Part shown: positions 19,381 to 29,096 of the stretch, in pieces
Position numbering within the stretch: the stretch's first letter is position 1
How the letters are laid out: each line of letters opens with the position of its first letter
DNA from: Achromobacter sp. HZ34
GTDB taxonomy: Bacteria; Pseudomonadota; Gammaproteobacteria; Burkholderiales; Burkholderiaceae_B
Reading direction: 5' to 3'
Assembly (NCBI RefSeq): GCF_002209485.1
Contig: NZ_NJIX01000007.1
Span: 294,682 to 358,681 of the forward strand
Length of the DNA: 64,000 nucleotides
Notes under the pieces: generated by a model
Databases searched by the model: none
Told to the model about the DNA's origin: nothing
The model's input: only the letters and a program-made list of their open reading frames with translations
Translations under genes and position numbers: made by a program

Positions 19381-19413
19381 AAAAAGGAATTTCTAAAGAA
19401 ATTCCTTTTTTTT
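19381..19413. terminator. Terminator hairpin B before the convergent glycerate kinase
   Basis: A 13-bp perfect stem, AAAAAGGAATTTC with GAAATTCCTTTTT, loop TAAA, with T-run. It serves the leftward glycerate kinase gene, and is a near copy of hairpin A including the preceding GAAAAATT. Confidence 0.9.
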
Positions 19414-19463
19414 ACGCTGGTGGTTGAGCCCCGGGCGTCGCCTTGACGCTTGATGCTTGACGC

Positions 19464-20771
19464 TTAACGCCGTCCCGCCAGGAACAGGCGCGTCGCATCG
19501 CGGGCCCGGTCCGCCAGCAATTCGGCCGCGCGCGTGCAGGCCTGCTCCAGCGTGATCGGCCCCGGCGCCAGGCTGAAGGCGGCGACGATGCCGACTTCGT
19601 GCAGACGTTCATAGCCGGCACCCAGCGATCCGGCCAGGGCCACCACCGGTACGCCGGCCGCCTTGCCGATGCGGGCCACGCCGGCCGGTGTCTTGCCGTG
19701 CAAGGTCTGCTCGTCCATCCGTCCTTCACCGGTGAAGGCCAGGTCGGCGCCGTGCATGGCGTCGGCCAATCCCCCCAATTCCGCCACCAGCTCCACGCCC
19801 GGCCGGAAGCGCGCGCCCAGGAACGCATGCGCGGCAAACCCCAGCCCGCCCGCCGCACCGGCGCCCGGGGCATCGCGTTCGTCGCGGCCCAGGGTGCGCG
19901 CGCACAGGTCGGCGAACACCCCCAGCGCAGCATCCAGTTCAGCCACCTGCTCTGGGCTAGCGCCTTTCTGCGGGCCGAAGACCGCCGAGGCGCCCTTGGG
20001 CCCGCACAGGGGATTGTCGACGTCGCAGGCCACTTCGATGCGGGTGTGCGCGATCCGTGGGTCCAGGCCGCTGACGTCCAGGCTGGCGGCCCGCGCCAAC
20101 GCGCCACCGCCTGCCTCCAGCTGGCTGCCGTCGGCGGCCAGGATGCGCACGCCCAGCGCGGTCAGCAGGCCGGCGCCGGCGTCATTGGTAGCCGACCCGC
20201 CCAGCCCCAGGATGATGCGTTGTGCGCCGGCGTCCAGGGCCGCCCGCAGCAACTCACCCACGCCATGGCTGGTGGCGCGCAGCGCATCGCGGCGTGCCGG
20301 CGGTACCTGTTCCAGGCCCGCAGCCGCGGCCATTTCAATCACCGCGGTATGCAGCGCGGCAGCTGACGCAGCATGCGCCGCGGTGTCTGCCAAGCCAGTA
20401 GCCGCCAGCCCACCGGGCAGCGCATCCGCCAATGCATCGGCCAGCGCAACGGGCAACACACCTGCCAACGCATCAGGCAACGCGCCGGTTAATGCATCAG
20501 GCAACGCATCCGGGCCCTGCGGACGACCTTCGATCCAGCCCCATGCCGCGTCGACCGGCTCGCCCAGGGCATCGATCACTCGCGTGCTGCGCCACTGCCC
20601 CTGGGTCGCCTGCAATACCGCGGCGACCGTGCCTTCGCCGCCGTCGGCCATGGGCACGCAGACGATCTCGGCGTCGGGGCAGGCTGCACGCACACCGCGC
20701 GCGATGGCGGCGGCCGTGTCGGGGGCTGACAGGCTTTCTTTGAAGGAGTCGGGAGCGATGACGATTTTCAC
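19464..20771 (-). CDS. Glycerate kinase (GarK/GlxK family) with repetitive insert
   Basis: Phosphorylates D-glycerate, feeding it into lower glycolysis; this fits the pyruvate kinase gene divergent to it. Family motifs: MKIVIAPDSFKESL (1-14), PMADGGEGT near 40, LGLGGSATNDAGAG near 192, CDVDNPLCGPKGAS near 245 and FTGEGRMDEQT near 345. At 435 residues it is about 50 longer than usual. The excess is an Ala/Leu/Asp-rich insert (about residues 86-137) made of ALPDAL-like repeats, with matching short tandem repeats in the DNA. Whether it phosphorylates the 2- or 3-position cannot be told. Confidence 0.9.
   Translation of the reverse strand: MKIVIAPDSFKESLSAPDTAAAIARGVRAACPDAEIVCVPMADGGEGTVAAVLQATQGQWRSTRVIDALGEPVDAAWGWIEGRPQGPDALPDALTGALPDALAGVLPVALADALADALPGGLAATGLADTAAHAASAAALHTAVIEMAAAAGLEQVPPARRDALRATSHGVGELLRAALDAGAQRIILGLGGSATNDAGAGLLTALGVRILAADGSQLEAGGGALARAASLDVSGLDPRIAHTRIEVACDVDNPLCGPKGASAVFGPQKGASPEQVAELDAALGVFADLCARTLGRDERDAPGAGAAGGLGFAAHAFLGARFRPGVELVAELGGLADAMHGADLAFTGEGRMDEQTLHGKTPAGVARIGKAAGVPVVALAGSLGAGYERLHEVGIVAAFSLAPGPITLEQACTRAAELLADRARDATRLFLAGRR
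20405..20512. repeat. Degenerate short tandem repeats inside glycerate kinase
   Basis: Near-copies of AACGCATCAGGCAACGC recur with a 24-base spacing (for example at 20467 and 20491) and further decayed copies extend left. They encode the DAL/LPDAL repeats of the protein insert. The pattern looks like slippage expansion within a coding sequence. Confidence 0.75.
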
Positions 20772-20896
20772 GTGCGGTCTCGGTGCGCGGTGGGTGAGGA
20801 AGTGCCAGCCGCGTCATCATACCCGCGCGCCGTCATAGAGCGCGCAGGCATGTAGGCGTACCATATGACGCTTGCCCAACCACACGAGGATCCACC

Positions 20897-22339
20897 ATGG
20901 CAGTGCTGCGTCGCACCAAAATCGTTGCCACCCTTGGGCCCGCCACGTCCAGTCCCGAACGCATCGAAGCGCTGGTGCGTGCCGGTATGGATGTGGCCCG
21001 GCTGAACTTTTCGCACGGTGAATCGGACGATCATCGCCAGCGCGCGCAACTGGTGCGCGAGGCCGCGGAAAAGCAGGGGCGTTTCGTTGCCCTGATGGGT
21101 GACCTGCAAGGACCGAAGATACGCATCGCGCGCTTCAAGAACCGCAAGGTGACGCTGCGCGTGGGCGCGACGTTCACGCTGTCCAACAGCCATCCCTCGG
21201 AAGAAGGCGATGAGAACGTGGTCGGCATCGATTACCCGGAACTGGTGCAGGACTGCCGGCCGGGCGATGAGCTGCTGCTGGACGATGGCCGCGTGGTGCT
21301 GCGGGTGGATAGCGTCGACATCGATTCGGTGCACACCACGGTGATGGTGGGCGGCCCGCTGTCGAACAACAAAGGCATCAACCGGCGTGGCGGCGGCTTG
21401 TCCGCGCCCAGCCTGACCGACAAGGACCGTGCCGACATCAAGGTGGCGGCCGAATTGAAGCTGGACTATATCGCCGTGTCGTTCCCGCGCTATGGCTCGG
21501 ACATCGATGAGGCACGCGATCTGGTGCGCGCCGCGGGCAGCGATGCCTGGATCATCGCCAAGATCGAGCGGGCCGAGGCGGTGGCCGACGACGAGGCGCT
21601 GGATGCGCTGATCCGCGCCAGCGATGGTGTCATGGTGGCACGCGGCGACCTGGGCGTGGAAGTGGGCGATGCGGAGCTGGTGGGCATCCAGAAGCGCATC
21701 ATCCAGCACGCGCGCACGCTCAACAAGGTGGTCATCACCGCGACGCAGATGATGGAGTCGATGATCTCCAGCCCCGTGCCCACCCGCGCGGAAGTTTCCG
21801 ATGTGGCCAACGCGGTGCTGGACTACACCGATGCGGTGATGCTGTCGGCGGAAAGCGCGTCCGGCGACTATCCGGTGGAAGCGGTGGAGGCGATGGCGCG
21901 CGTGTGCCTGGGCGCGGAAAAGCACCCGACCTCGACGCATTCGCATCACCGCCTGGGCGAGACCTTCTCCCGCTGCGACGAGACCATTGCGTTGGCGGCC
22001 ATGTACGCGGCCAATCACTTCCCCGGCATCAAGGCCATCATCGCCTTGACCGAAAGCGGCCATACGCCGCTGATCATGTCGCGCATCCGTTCGGGCGTGC
22101 CCATCTATTGCTACAGCCCGCATGGGTTCACGCAGAACCGCGTGGCGATGTTCCGTGGCGTGTCGACCGTTCCCTTCGATCCGTCCGCCTACGATCCCGC
22201 CGACCTCAGCGATGCCGCCATCGGCGAGCTGAAGCGCCGTGGCCGCGTCGAGGCCGGCGATTGGGTCGTCCTGACCAAGGGCGATTTCTACCGCGACAGC
22301 GGCGGCACCAACGGGATGAAGCTGTTGCAGGTGCAGTAG
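20897..22339 (+). CDS. pyk: Pyruvate kinase
   Basis: Transfers phosphate from phosphoenolpyruvate to ADP, giving pyruvate and ATP. The 480 residues show RRTKIVATLGPATSSPERI at the N-terminus, MGDLQGPKIRIARF near 72, the catalytic-lysine region IIAKIERAEAV near 217, MVARGDLGVEVG near 247 and the TATQMMESMI...PTRAEVSDVANAV block near 275-300. Divergent from glycerate kinase with about 125 bases between the starts. The allosteric C-terminal domain is present. Confidence 0.97.
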   Translation: MAVLRRTKIVATLGPATSSPERIEALVRAGMDVARLNFSHGESDDHRQRAQLVREAAEKQGRFVALMGDLQGPKIRIARFKNRKVTLRVGATFTLSNSHPSEEGDENVVGIDYPELVQDCRPGDELLLDDGRVVLRVDSVDIDSVHTTVMVGGPLSNNKGINRRGGGLSAPSLTDKDRADIKVAAELKLDYIAVSFPRYGSDIDEARDLVRAAGSDAWIIAKIERAEAVADDEALDALIRASDGVMVARGDLGVEVGDAELVGIQKRIIQHARTLNKVVITATQMMESMISSPVPTRAEVSDVANAVLDYTDAVMLSAESASGDYPVEAVEAMARVCLGAEKHPTSTHSHHRLGETFSRCDETIALAAMYAANHFPGIKAIIALTESGHTPLIMSRIRSGVPIYCYSPHGFTQNRVAMFRGVSTVPFDPSAYDPADLSDAAIGELKRRGRVEAGDWVVLTKGDFYRDSGGTNGMKLLQVQ

Positions 22340-22355
22340 GCGAAGCAGCAAGGCC

Positions 22356-23582
22356 TCAGCCAAAGAACCAGTAGCACACGCCGATCGAGGCCAGCACCCC
22401 GGCCAGATCGGCCAGCAGCGCGCAGCCCACGGCGTGGCGCGCGCGGCGGATGCCGACGGCGCCGAAGTACACCGCCAGAACGTAGAAGGTAGTTTCGGTA
22501 CTGCCCTGCATGGTCGCGGCCAGCAGGGCGGGAAAGCTGTCCACGCCGAAGTGCGACATGGTGTCCAGCATCATGGCGCGCGCGGCGCTGCCGGAAAAGG
22601 GCTTGACCAGGGCCGTAGGCAAGGCGTCGACGAAGCGCGTGTCCAGGCCGCCCGCATGGGTTAGCCAGCGAATGCCATCCAGGGCGAACTCCAGAGCCCC
22701 GGACGCGCGCAGCACGCCTACCGCGCACAGCATGGCCACCAGATAGGGCAGCAGGTCGCGGGCGATGTCGAAGCCCTGGCGCGCGCCTTCGACGAAGCTG
22801 TCGTAGAGCGGAACTTTTCTCCATGCGCCGACCAGCAGGAAGGCCATGATGATGCCGAACAGTGTCAGGTTGCCCAGCAGCGAGGACAGCGCGTTGATGG
22901 CGCTGGCGGAAAGACCTGCCAGGAGGGCGCAGAAACCGCCCAGCAGCAGCGCAGCGCCGCCCAGCCAGGCCAGCACCACGGGGTCGTGCAGGCGCAGGCG
23001 CTGGCACGCCGCCACGGCCAGCAGGCCGGCCAGGGTGGACGCGCAGGTCGCCAGCAAAATCGGCAGGAATACCAGGGTGGGGTCGCTGGCGCCTTGCTGG
23101 GCGCGGAACATGAAGATCGTCACCGGCAGCAGCGTCAGTGACGAGGCATTCAGCACCAGGAACAGGATCTGGGCATTGCTGGCGCGTTCGGGCGTGGGAT
23201 TGAGCGATTGCAATTCACGCATCGCGCGCAGGCCGATGGGCGTGGCGGCATTGTCCAGGCCCAGGCCGTTGGCAGCGAAATTCAGGGTGATCAGGCCGAT
23301 GGCGGGGTGGCCGCGCGGGACCTCCGGCATCAGGCGTGCGAACAGGGGGCCCAGCAGGCGCGCCAGGCTGGTCACCAGGCCGGCCTGTTCGGCGATGCGC
23401 AGAAAGCCCAGCCACAGCGTCAAGGTACCGAACAGCAGCACCATGATTTCCACCGACAGGCGCGCCATGTCGAACAGCGCGGCGATCATGGCGGCGAACA
23501 CTTGCGGTTCGCCGCCTGCCCAGCGCACCAGGGCCGCGCCCGCGCCCGCGACGAAGAATGCCAGCCACAGCCGGTTCAGCAT
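22356..23582 (-). CDS. Fused SpmA-SpmB nucleoside-recognition (Gate) domain membrane protein
   Basis: A 408-residue polytopic membrane protein. The N-terminal half resembles SpmA, with the highly conserved FAANGLGLDNAATPIGLRAM near 110; the C-terminal half resembles SpmB, with KPFSGSAARAMMLDTM and GSTETTFYVLAVYFGAVG near 340-385. The two are separate genes in Bacillus, where they act in spore-core maturation; fused forms occur in non-sporulating proteobacteria with no settled function, possibly a transporter. Start chosen at MLNRLWLAFF, 29 bases after def. Last gene of the long leftward run. Confidence 0.85.
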   Translation of the reverse strand: MLNRLWLAFFVAGAGAALVRWAGGEPQVFAAMIAALFDMARLSVEIMVLLFGTLTLWLGFLRIAEQAGLVTSLARLLGPLFARLMPEVPRGHPAIGLITLNFAANGLGLDNAATPIGLRAMRELQSLNPTPERASNAQILFLVLNASSLTLLPVTIFMFRAQQGASDPTLVFLPILLATCASTLAGLLAVAACQRLRLHDPVVLAWLGGAALLLGGFCALLAGLSASAINALSSLLGNLTLFGIIMAFLLVGAWRKVPLYDSFVEGARQGFDIARDLLPYLVAMLCAVGVLRASGALEFALDGIRWLTHAGGLDTRFVDALPTALVKPFSGSAARAMMLDTMSHFGVDSFPALLAATMQGSTETTFYVLAVYFGAVGIRRARHAVGCALLADLAGVLASIGVCYWFFG

Positions 23583-23611
23583 GCGTGCGGACTCGGGGCG
23601 GTCGTGGCCAT

Positions 23612-24145
23612 TCAGTCGTCGCTGTTGGGATCGAGATGCGGGAACAGGACTTCCGTATAGCCCAGCTTGGTCAGGTCCGCCATGCGGGTCGGATACAGCC
23701 GGCCGATCAGGTGATCGCACTCGTGCTGCACGACACGCGCATGGAAACCTTCGGCCTCGCGTTCGATGGGCGTGCCGGCCGGGTCGAAACCGGTATAGCG
23801 GATGTGGCGATAACGCGGCACCAGGCCACGCAAGCCCGGCACGGACAGGCAGCCCTCCCAGCCTTCCTCCATCTCGTCGCCCAGCGGCGTGATGACGGGA
23901 TTGCACAGGATGGTGCGGGGCACCGCCGGCGCATCCGGATAACGCTCGCTGCTGTCGAAACCGAAGATCACCAGCTGCAGGTCGATGCCGATCTGCGGTG
24001 CGGCCAGGCCGACACCGCCCGCCGCCGCCATGGTCTCGAACATGTCTTCGATCAAGGCGTGCAGTTCAGGGGTGTCGAAGGCCTGCACCGGCTCGGCCAC
24101 GCGCAGCAGGCGCGGGTCACCCATCTTGAGGATCTGATGGATCAT
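23612..24145 (-). CDS. def: Peptide deformylase
   Basis: Removes the formyl group from the initiator methionine of new proteins; Fe/Zn enzyme. All three signature motifs are present in 177 residues: [10 protein letters not shown] (44-53), EGCLSVPG with metal ligand Cys99, and QHECDHLIG with ligands His141, His145 and catalytic Glu142. It starts one base after gloA ends, so the genes are co-transcribed. It is not beside fmt here, so a second def elsewhere is possible. Confidence 0.95.
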   Translation of the reverse strand: MIHQILKMGDPRLLRVAEPVQAFDTPELHALIEDMFETMAAAGGVGLAAPQIGIDLQLVIFGFDSSERYPDAPAVPRTILCNPVITPLGDEMEEGWEGCLSVPGLRGLVPRYRHIRYTGFDPAGTPIEREAEGFHARVVQHECDHLIGRLYPTRMADLTKLGYTEVLFPHLDPNSDD

Positions 24146-24146
24146 G

Positions 24147-24542
<396 letters not shown>

Positions 24543-24624
24543 GGGGGATGCTCCTTGTGCAAAGCGGTATTGTAGGACCAGCAGATGATAAACCCACGGG
24601 CCGGCGCGGGCGACGGCGAGCGGG

Positions 24625-25665
24625 TCAGAAGGTCGGCAGCGATGCCGGATCGTGGCGGCGCAGGATGTCGCGGGCCTGTTCATATTCCGGCAGGATGTGG
24701 CCGACTTCCGCCCAGAAGTTGCTGCTGTGGTTCATCTCGCGCAGATGCGCAAGCTCGTGGGCAATGACGTAATCGATGATGGCGGGCGCGAAATGGATCA
24801 GGCGCCAGTTCAGCATGATGTGGCCATCGCTGGTGCAGGAGCCCCAGCGGGTGGCCGCCGAGGACAGGCGCCAGCGCTTGATCTTCAGGCCGCTGACCTG
24901 CAGGAAATGTCCCAGGCGTGCGCCGAACCAGACGCCCGCGCGCTGTTGCAGCCACGCCTGCGCGGCGTCGCGCACGCGCGGTCCGTCGGCATCGGCGGGC
25001 AAGGCCAGGCGCAGCAGGTCGCCATCGAGCGGGGCGTCGGCGTCGCCGGCCAGCGCGGCATGGCGGTCGTGCGAGCCCAGGCTGATGACGATACGCTTGC
25101 CCAGATAGGGCAGGGCGCCCCCGGGCTGCCAGCGCGTCTGCGACAAGGCCATCTGTTCCTTGCGGTCGTGCCAGGCCAGCAGCTTCGTCAGGATCCAGCG
25201 GGATTTCTCCAGCACCGCCTCGTCGATCTGCTTCAAGGTCACCCAATTGGGCGCGGTCACCCGCAGCCCGTCATCCGTGACGACGAAACCGATGCTGCGG
25301 CGGCGCGAACGCTGCAGGACGAAGCCGATGGCTTGTTGCGGCGCCTGCACCACGCGCCAGCGCGCACCGTCAGGCAGGGTGGGGGGACAAGGCGTGGGAA
25401 CTTGCAGCAGGGGGCTGGACGGCGCCAGGGAAAAGCCTGGTCCCGGGCCGCCGTTCCTGGGCGCAGGCGTGCCGGGTGACGAGGCGGCCGGGCCGGTACC
25501 GGGCTCAAGCAATGCGGGCGCCGGTGCGGCGGGCCTGGCGCCTGCATCGGCACCAGCCAGACCCCCGGCATCGGTATGCGCTTCGAGCGGCGAGCGCTCG
25601 CCCACGTCGCCGGCAGCGGGTGCCGGCGCGTTGAACAACAATTCGAGCTGATTATTCCGCGCCAT
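24625..25665 (-). CDS. YgjP-like M48-family (DUF45) metallopeptidase
   Basis: Predicted zinc metallopeptidase of the YgjP/DUF45 group. The catalytic motif [11 protein letters not shown] (about 303-313, HExxHx5H) sits in the conserved C-terminal block with [18 protein letters not shown] just ahead. Residues 1-110 are a Gly/Pro/Ala-rich low-complexity extension not usual in the family, whose members are about 230 residues. The start codon lies inside plsC (14-base overlap). Physiological substrate unknown. Confidence 0.85.
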   Translation of the reverse strand: MARNNQLELLFNAPAPAAGDVGERSPLEAHTDAGGLAGADAGARPAAPAPALLEPGTGPAASSPGTPAPRNGGPGPGFSLAPSSPLLQVPTPCPPTLPDGARWRVVQAPQQAIGFVLQRSRRRSIGFVVTDDGLRVTAPNWVTLKQIDEAVLEKSRWILTKLLAWHDRKEQMALSQTRWQPGGALPYLGKRIVISLGSHDRHAALAGDADAPLDGDLLRLALPADADGPRVRDAAQAWLQQRAGVWFGARLGHFLQVSGLKIKRWRLSSAATRWGSCTSDGHIMLNWRLIHFAPAIIDYVIAHELAHLREMNHSSNFWAEVGHILPEYEQARDILRRHDPASLPTF

Positions 25666-26380
25666 ACCTTTCAGGGTTGAGGCGATGCATCTCGCCTTCG
25701 ATCCAGGCCTGAACCTCGCGGTTCAATTCTTCAGGGGTCTTGCCTTGCGATTCTATCGCGGGACCGATGCTGACCGTGATCAGGCCCGGCCGCTTGATGA
25801 AGGCATTGCGCCGCCAGCATTCGCCGGCATTGTGCGCGATGGGAATCACCGGCGCGCCCGTGCGCGACGCCAGCAACGCGCCGCCCATCTTGAAGCGCGC
25901 CGTCTTGCCCGGCGCGACGCGCGTGCCTTCGGGAAACAGCAGGGGCCAGCGGCCTTCTTCCAGCCGCAGCTTGCCCTGGCGCACCACCTGTTCGAAGGCG
26001 TCGCGCCCTTTGCTGCGGTCGATGGCGATCATGCGCAGCAGCGCCAGGCCCCAGCCGAAGCAGGGCACCCAATGCAGGGAACGCTTGTAGACGAAGCAGA
26101 CCTCGCGCGGCATATGGGAAGGGAAAAACAGGGTTTCCCATGCCGACTGGTGCTTGGACAGCAGAATGGCCGGCCCGTCAGGCAGGTTCTCCCACCCTTG
26201 CACGCGCCAGCGGATGCCGCAGATGACGCGCGCGCCCCAGACGGCCAGGCCGGGCCAGCCCACCGTCAGGCGGTAGCGCCAGTGCTGCGGCAGCGGCGCC
26301 CACAGGATGCAGGCCAGGGCGTAAGGGATGACGGTGACGGACAGGAACAGCAGATAAACCAGAGAACGCAGGAAGGCCAA
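25652..26380 (-). CDS. plsC: 1-acyl-sn-glycerol-3-phosphate acyltransferase
   Basis: Inner-membrane acyltransferase that makes phosphatidic acid from lysophosphatidic acid. The N-terminus has a membrane helix (residues 5-30). The first catalytic motif is HQSAWE at 77-82, an Hx4E variant of the usual Hx4D, and FPEGTR is at 149-154. 242 residues. It lies 3 bases after gmhB and overlaps the next gene. Placement beside gmhB suggests an envelope-lipid unit; an alternative is a lysophospholipid acyltransferase of related specificity. Confidence 0.92.
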   Translation of the reverse strand: MAFLRSLVYLLFLSVTVIPYALACILWAPLPQHWRYRLTVGWPGLAVWGARVICGIRWRVQGWENLPDGPAILLSKHQSAWETLFFPSHMPREVCFVYKRSLHWVPCFGWGLALLRMIAIDRSKGRDAFEQVVRQGKLRLEEGRWPLLFPEGTRVAPGKTARFKMGGALLASRTGAPVIPIAHNAGECWRRNAFIKRPGLITVSIGPAIESQGKTPEELNREVQAWIEGEMHRLNPERYGAE

Positions 26381-26383
26381 GGG

Positions 26384-26923
26384 TCAAGCCTCCCCAAGCA
26401 GGATGTTGGCCACGGCGGCCAGGTCGTCGGCCACGCGCGTGCCTTCCGGCAGCGTGCCCTTGGCCATGGTCTTGATGCCGTTGCCGGTCTTCACCAGCCA
26501 GGGCGCGCAGCCCATCGCCGAGCAGGCCTGCAGGTCGCGCAAGGAGTCGCCCACGGCCGGCACGCCGGCCAGGTCGATGTCGTAACGGTCGGCGATCTGC
26601 CGGTACATGCCGGGCAGCGGCTTGCGGCAGTCGCAGCCGTCTTCCGGCAGATGCGGACAGAGGAAGATGGCGTCGATGGCGCCGCCCGCCACCGTCACCT
26701 CGCGCCGCATCTTGGCGTGGATGGCATTCAGCGTGGCCATGTCGAACAGGCCGCGCCCCAGGCCGGACTGGTTGGATGCCACCACCACGGTCCAGTCCGC
26801 CTGGCGCAGGCGCGCGATGGCCTGTAGCGAACCGGGCAGGGCGATCCACTCGCCGGGCGATTTGACGAAGGCGTCACTGTCCTGGTTGATGACGCCGTCA
26901 CGGTCGAGAATGATCAGTTTCAC
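26384..26923 (-). CDS. gmhB: D-glycero-beta-D-manno-heptose-1,7-bisphosphate 7-phosphatase
   Basis: HAD-superfamily phosphatase of ADP-heptose synthesis for the LPS inner core. LDRDGVIN (6-13) holds the nucleophile Asp, SNQSGLGRG (50-58) the second motif, and the structural zinc site is Cys89, His91, Cys97, Cys99 (CPHLPEDGCDC), a GmhB hallmark. VGDSLRDLQA gives the metal-binding acid. 179 residues, standard. Its ATG overlaps the glyS stop by four bases. Confidence 0.95.
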   Translation of the reverse strand: MKLIILDRDGVINQDSDAFVKSPGEWIALPGSLQAIARLRQADWTVVVASNQSGLGRGLFDMATLNAIHAKMRREVTVAGGAIDAIFLCPHLPEDGCDCRKPLPGMYRQIADRYDIDLAGVPAVGDSLRDLQACSAMGCAPWLVKTGNGIKTMAKGTLPEGTRVADDLAAVANILLGEA

Positions 26924-29094
26924 TGGGCCAGCCTGGAAATGTCCGCCACTTTGTTCATCAGGCCATGTAACTGGCCCAGCAGGGCCAGCCGGTTGGCGCG
27001 CACGGCCGGGTCGTCGGCCATGACCATGACATCGGCAAAGAAGGCATCCACCGGGGCGCGAGCCTGTGCCAGGGTGCTCAGGCTGGCGGCGAAATCGCCG
27101 GCGTCGAACTGCGCCTGGGCACGCGGGCTGAGGTCGGCGATGGCCTGGGCCAGCGCCTGCTCGGCGGGTTCGGACAGGCGGGCCGCGTCGAGCGTGGCGA
27201 TGCCGTCCTCGGCCTTCTTCAGCAGGTTGCCGACGCGCTTGTTGGCGGCGGCCAGGCTGGCGGCTTCGGGCAGGGCGCTGAAATCGGTGACCGCCCGCAC
27301 GCGCGCCGACACCTGGTGCAGGGGCGGCGCCAGGGCAATCACGGCATCCACGGCGGTGCGATCGAAATCGGCGACCAACTGGTTGCGATAGCGTTCGAAG
27401 ATGAAGGTCCGCACCTCGGCAACCGCCTTCTCCAGGTCGGCCGGCGCGATCTGGCCGGCGTCGAAGGTGGCGGCGGCCAGGTCCAGCACGCCGTCCAGGG
27501 TCAGGGGACCGTTCTGGCTGATCTTCAGCAGGCCGCCCGCGGCCAGTTGCTCGAAGGCGCTGATCACGCCCAGGGCGGCACGGCGCAAGCCATAGGGATC
27601 GCGCTCACCGGTGGGGGCCAGGCCGATGCCCCAGATGCCCACCAACGTTTCGGCGCGCTCGGCGATGAACAGGATGGCGGCGGTCAGGCTGGCGGCATCG
27701 ACGGGCGTGTCCATGCGGTTGCGGTACTGCCCGCGCAGGGCCGCCACCACGTCCTCCGGTTCGCCGTCGGCCTGGGCGTAGTAGGCGCCCATGATGCCTT
27801 GCAGCTCGGGGAATTCGCCGACCATATTGGTGCCCAGGTCGGCCTTGGCCAGCAGGGCGGCGCGGTCGGCATTGCGCGGGTCCACCCCCAGCGCGGCGGC
27901 GATGCCGCGGGCGATGGCGCGCACGCGCTCGACGCGCTGCAGCTGCGTGCCCAGCTTGTTGTGATAAACGATGCTGCCCAGTTGCTCGACCCGTTCGGCC
28001 AGCGGCGTCTTGCGGTCGGTGACGAAGAAGAATTGCGCATCGGCCAGGCGCGGACGCACCACGCGCTGGTTGCCTTCGACGATGTTGACCGGATCGGCCA
28101 CCTGCATATTGCTGACGATCAGGAAGCGATGCGTCAGCTTGCCGGTCGCGGGCGAGAACAGCGGGAAGTACTTCTGATTCAGCCGCATGGTCAGGATCAG
28201 GCATTCCTGCGGCACATCCAGGAATTGCGCTTCGAACTCGCCCACGTAGACCGTGGGATGCTCGACCAGGGCGGTCACTTCGTCCAGCAGGGCGGTGACT
28301 TCGGGATCGTCGCCCAGCGTGGCGCCCAGCTGGCCGGCGTGCGCGTCGAGCTGACGCTGGATTTCGGCACGGCGGGTGTCGAAGGCGGCGATGACCTTGC
28401 CTTGCTCGAACAGTTGCGTGACGTAGCTGTCGGCGTCGGCGATGGCGATCTCGCCCTTGCTCATGAAGCGGTGGCCCAGGGTCTTGCGGCCGGCGATCAG
28501 GCCCAACGCGGCCACCGGCACGATGTCGGCGCCGAACAGCGCCACCAGGCCGTGTGCAGGGCGCACGAACTTCACCGTGGTCTGGCCATCGGCCAGTTGA
28601 TAGCTCATCACCTTGGGGATGGGCAGACCGGCGATGCCGGCATCGATGGCGTCCTGCAGGCCGGCGGCCAGGGCCGCGCCGGGCGCTTTGCCGCGCGCCA
28701 CCAGCACGTCCTGCTTGCCGTCGGATTCACGTGCCAGCGTGGCGGGATCGATGTGTTCAAGGCCCTTGGCGGCCAGCTTCTTCAGCAACGCGGGCGTGGC
28801 TTTGCCGTCGGCGTCCAGGCCGATCTTCACCGGCATCAGTTTTTCGCTGTATTCCTGGTCGGGGGCTTGCGCCAGCACGGCCGACAGGCGCACGGCCAGG
28901 CGGCGCGGGGTGGCGTAAGGCGCCACGGTGCAGGCGGGCGCCAGCAGGCCGCGCGCGGCCAGCGTGGCGCGCACGCTTTCGGCGAAGGACTCGCCCAGCT
29001 TGCGCAAGGCCTTGGGCGGCAGTTCCTCGGTCAGCAGTTCGACCAGCAGGGGGCGGGGAGAGGCATTCATGGTTGGCGTCGATTGCTGCGTCAT
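26920..29094 (-). CDS. glyS: Glycine--tRNA ligase beta subunit
   Basis: Large subunit of the bacterial-type heterotetrameric glycyl-tRNA synthetase, needed for tRNA recognition. The 724 residues begin with PLLVELLTEELPPKAL, carry the tRNA-synthetase B subunit core and end in a DALR-type anticodon-binding region (ARAPVDAFFADVMVMADD near 675). ATGs at codons 1 and 9 are possible; the second matches the usual family start. It follows glyQ with a 2-base gap. Confidence 0.97.
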   Translation of the reverse strand: MTQQSTPTMNASPRPLLVELLTEELPPKALRKLGESFAESVRATLAARGLLAPACTVAPYATPRRLAVRLSAVLAQAPDQEYSEKLMPVKIGLDADGKATPALLKKLAAKGLEHIDPATLARESDGKQDVLVARGKAPGAALAAGLQDAIDAGIAGLPIPKVMSYQLADGQTTVKFVRPAHGLVALFGADIVPVAALGLIAGRKTLGHRFMSKGEIAIADADSYVTQLFEQGKVIAAFDTRRAEIQRQLDAHAGQLGATLGDDPEVTALLDEVTALVEHPTVYVGEFEAQFLDVPQECLILTMRLNQKYFPLFSPATGKLTHRFLIVSNMQVADPVNIVEGNQRVVRPRLADAQFFFVTDRKTPLAERVEQLGSIVYHNKLGTQLQRVERVRAIARGIAAALGVDPRNADRAALLAKADLGTNMVGEFPELQGIMGAYYAQADGEPEDVVAALRGQYRNRMDTPVDAASLTAAILFIAERAETLVGIWGIGLAPTGERDPYGLRRAALGVISAFEQLAAGGLLKISQNGPLTLDGVLDLAAATFDAGQIAPADLEKAVAEVRTFIFERYRNQLVADFDRTAVDAVIALAPPLHQVSARVRAVTDFSALPEAASLAAANKRVGNLLKKAEDGIATLDAARLSEPAEQALAQAIADLSPRAQAQFDAGDFAASLSTLAQARAPVDAFFADVMVMADDPAVRANRLALLGQLHGLMNKVADISRLAQ

Positions 29095-29096
29095 CG

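Noticed and set aside
19201..19446. 81-residue open frame from a TTG overlapping the rsmA stop, with two similar Lys/Phe-rich segments
   Set aside because: The similar segments are just the two terminator hairpins read in the same frame; there is no ribosome site and the composition is unlike the neighbours.
24625..25665. SprT-type or generic M48 peptidase instead of YgjP
   Set aside because: The RWGSCTS block plus C-terminal [11 protein letters not shown] fits the YgjP/DUF45 group better.
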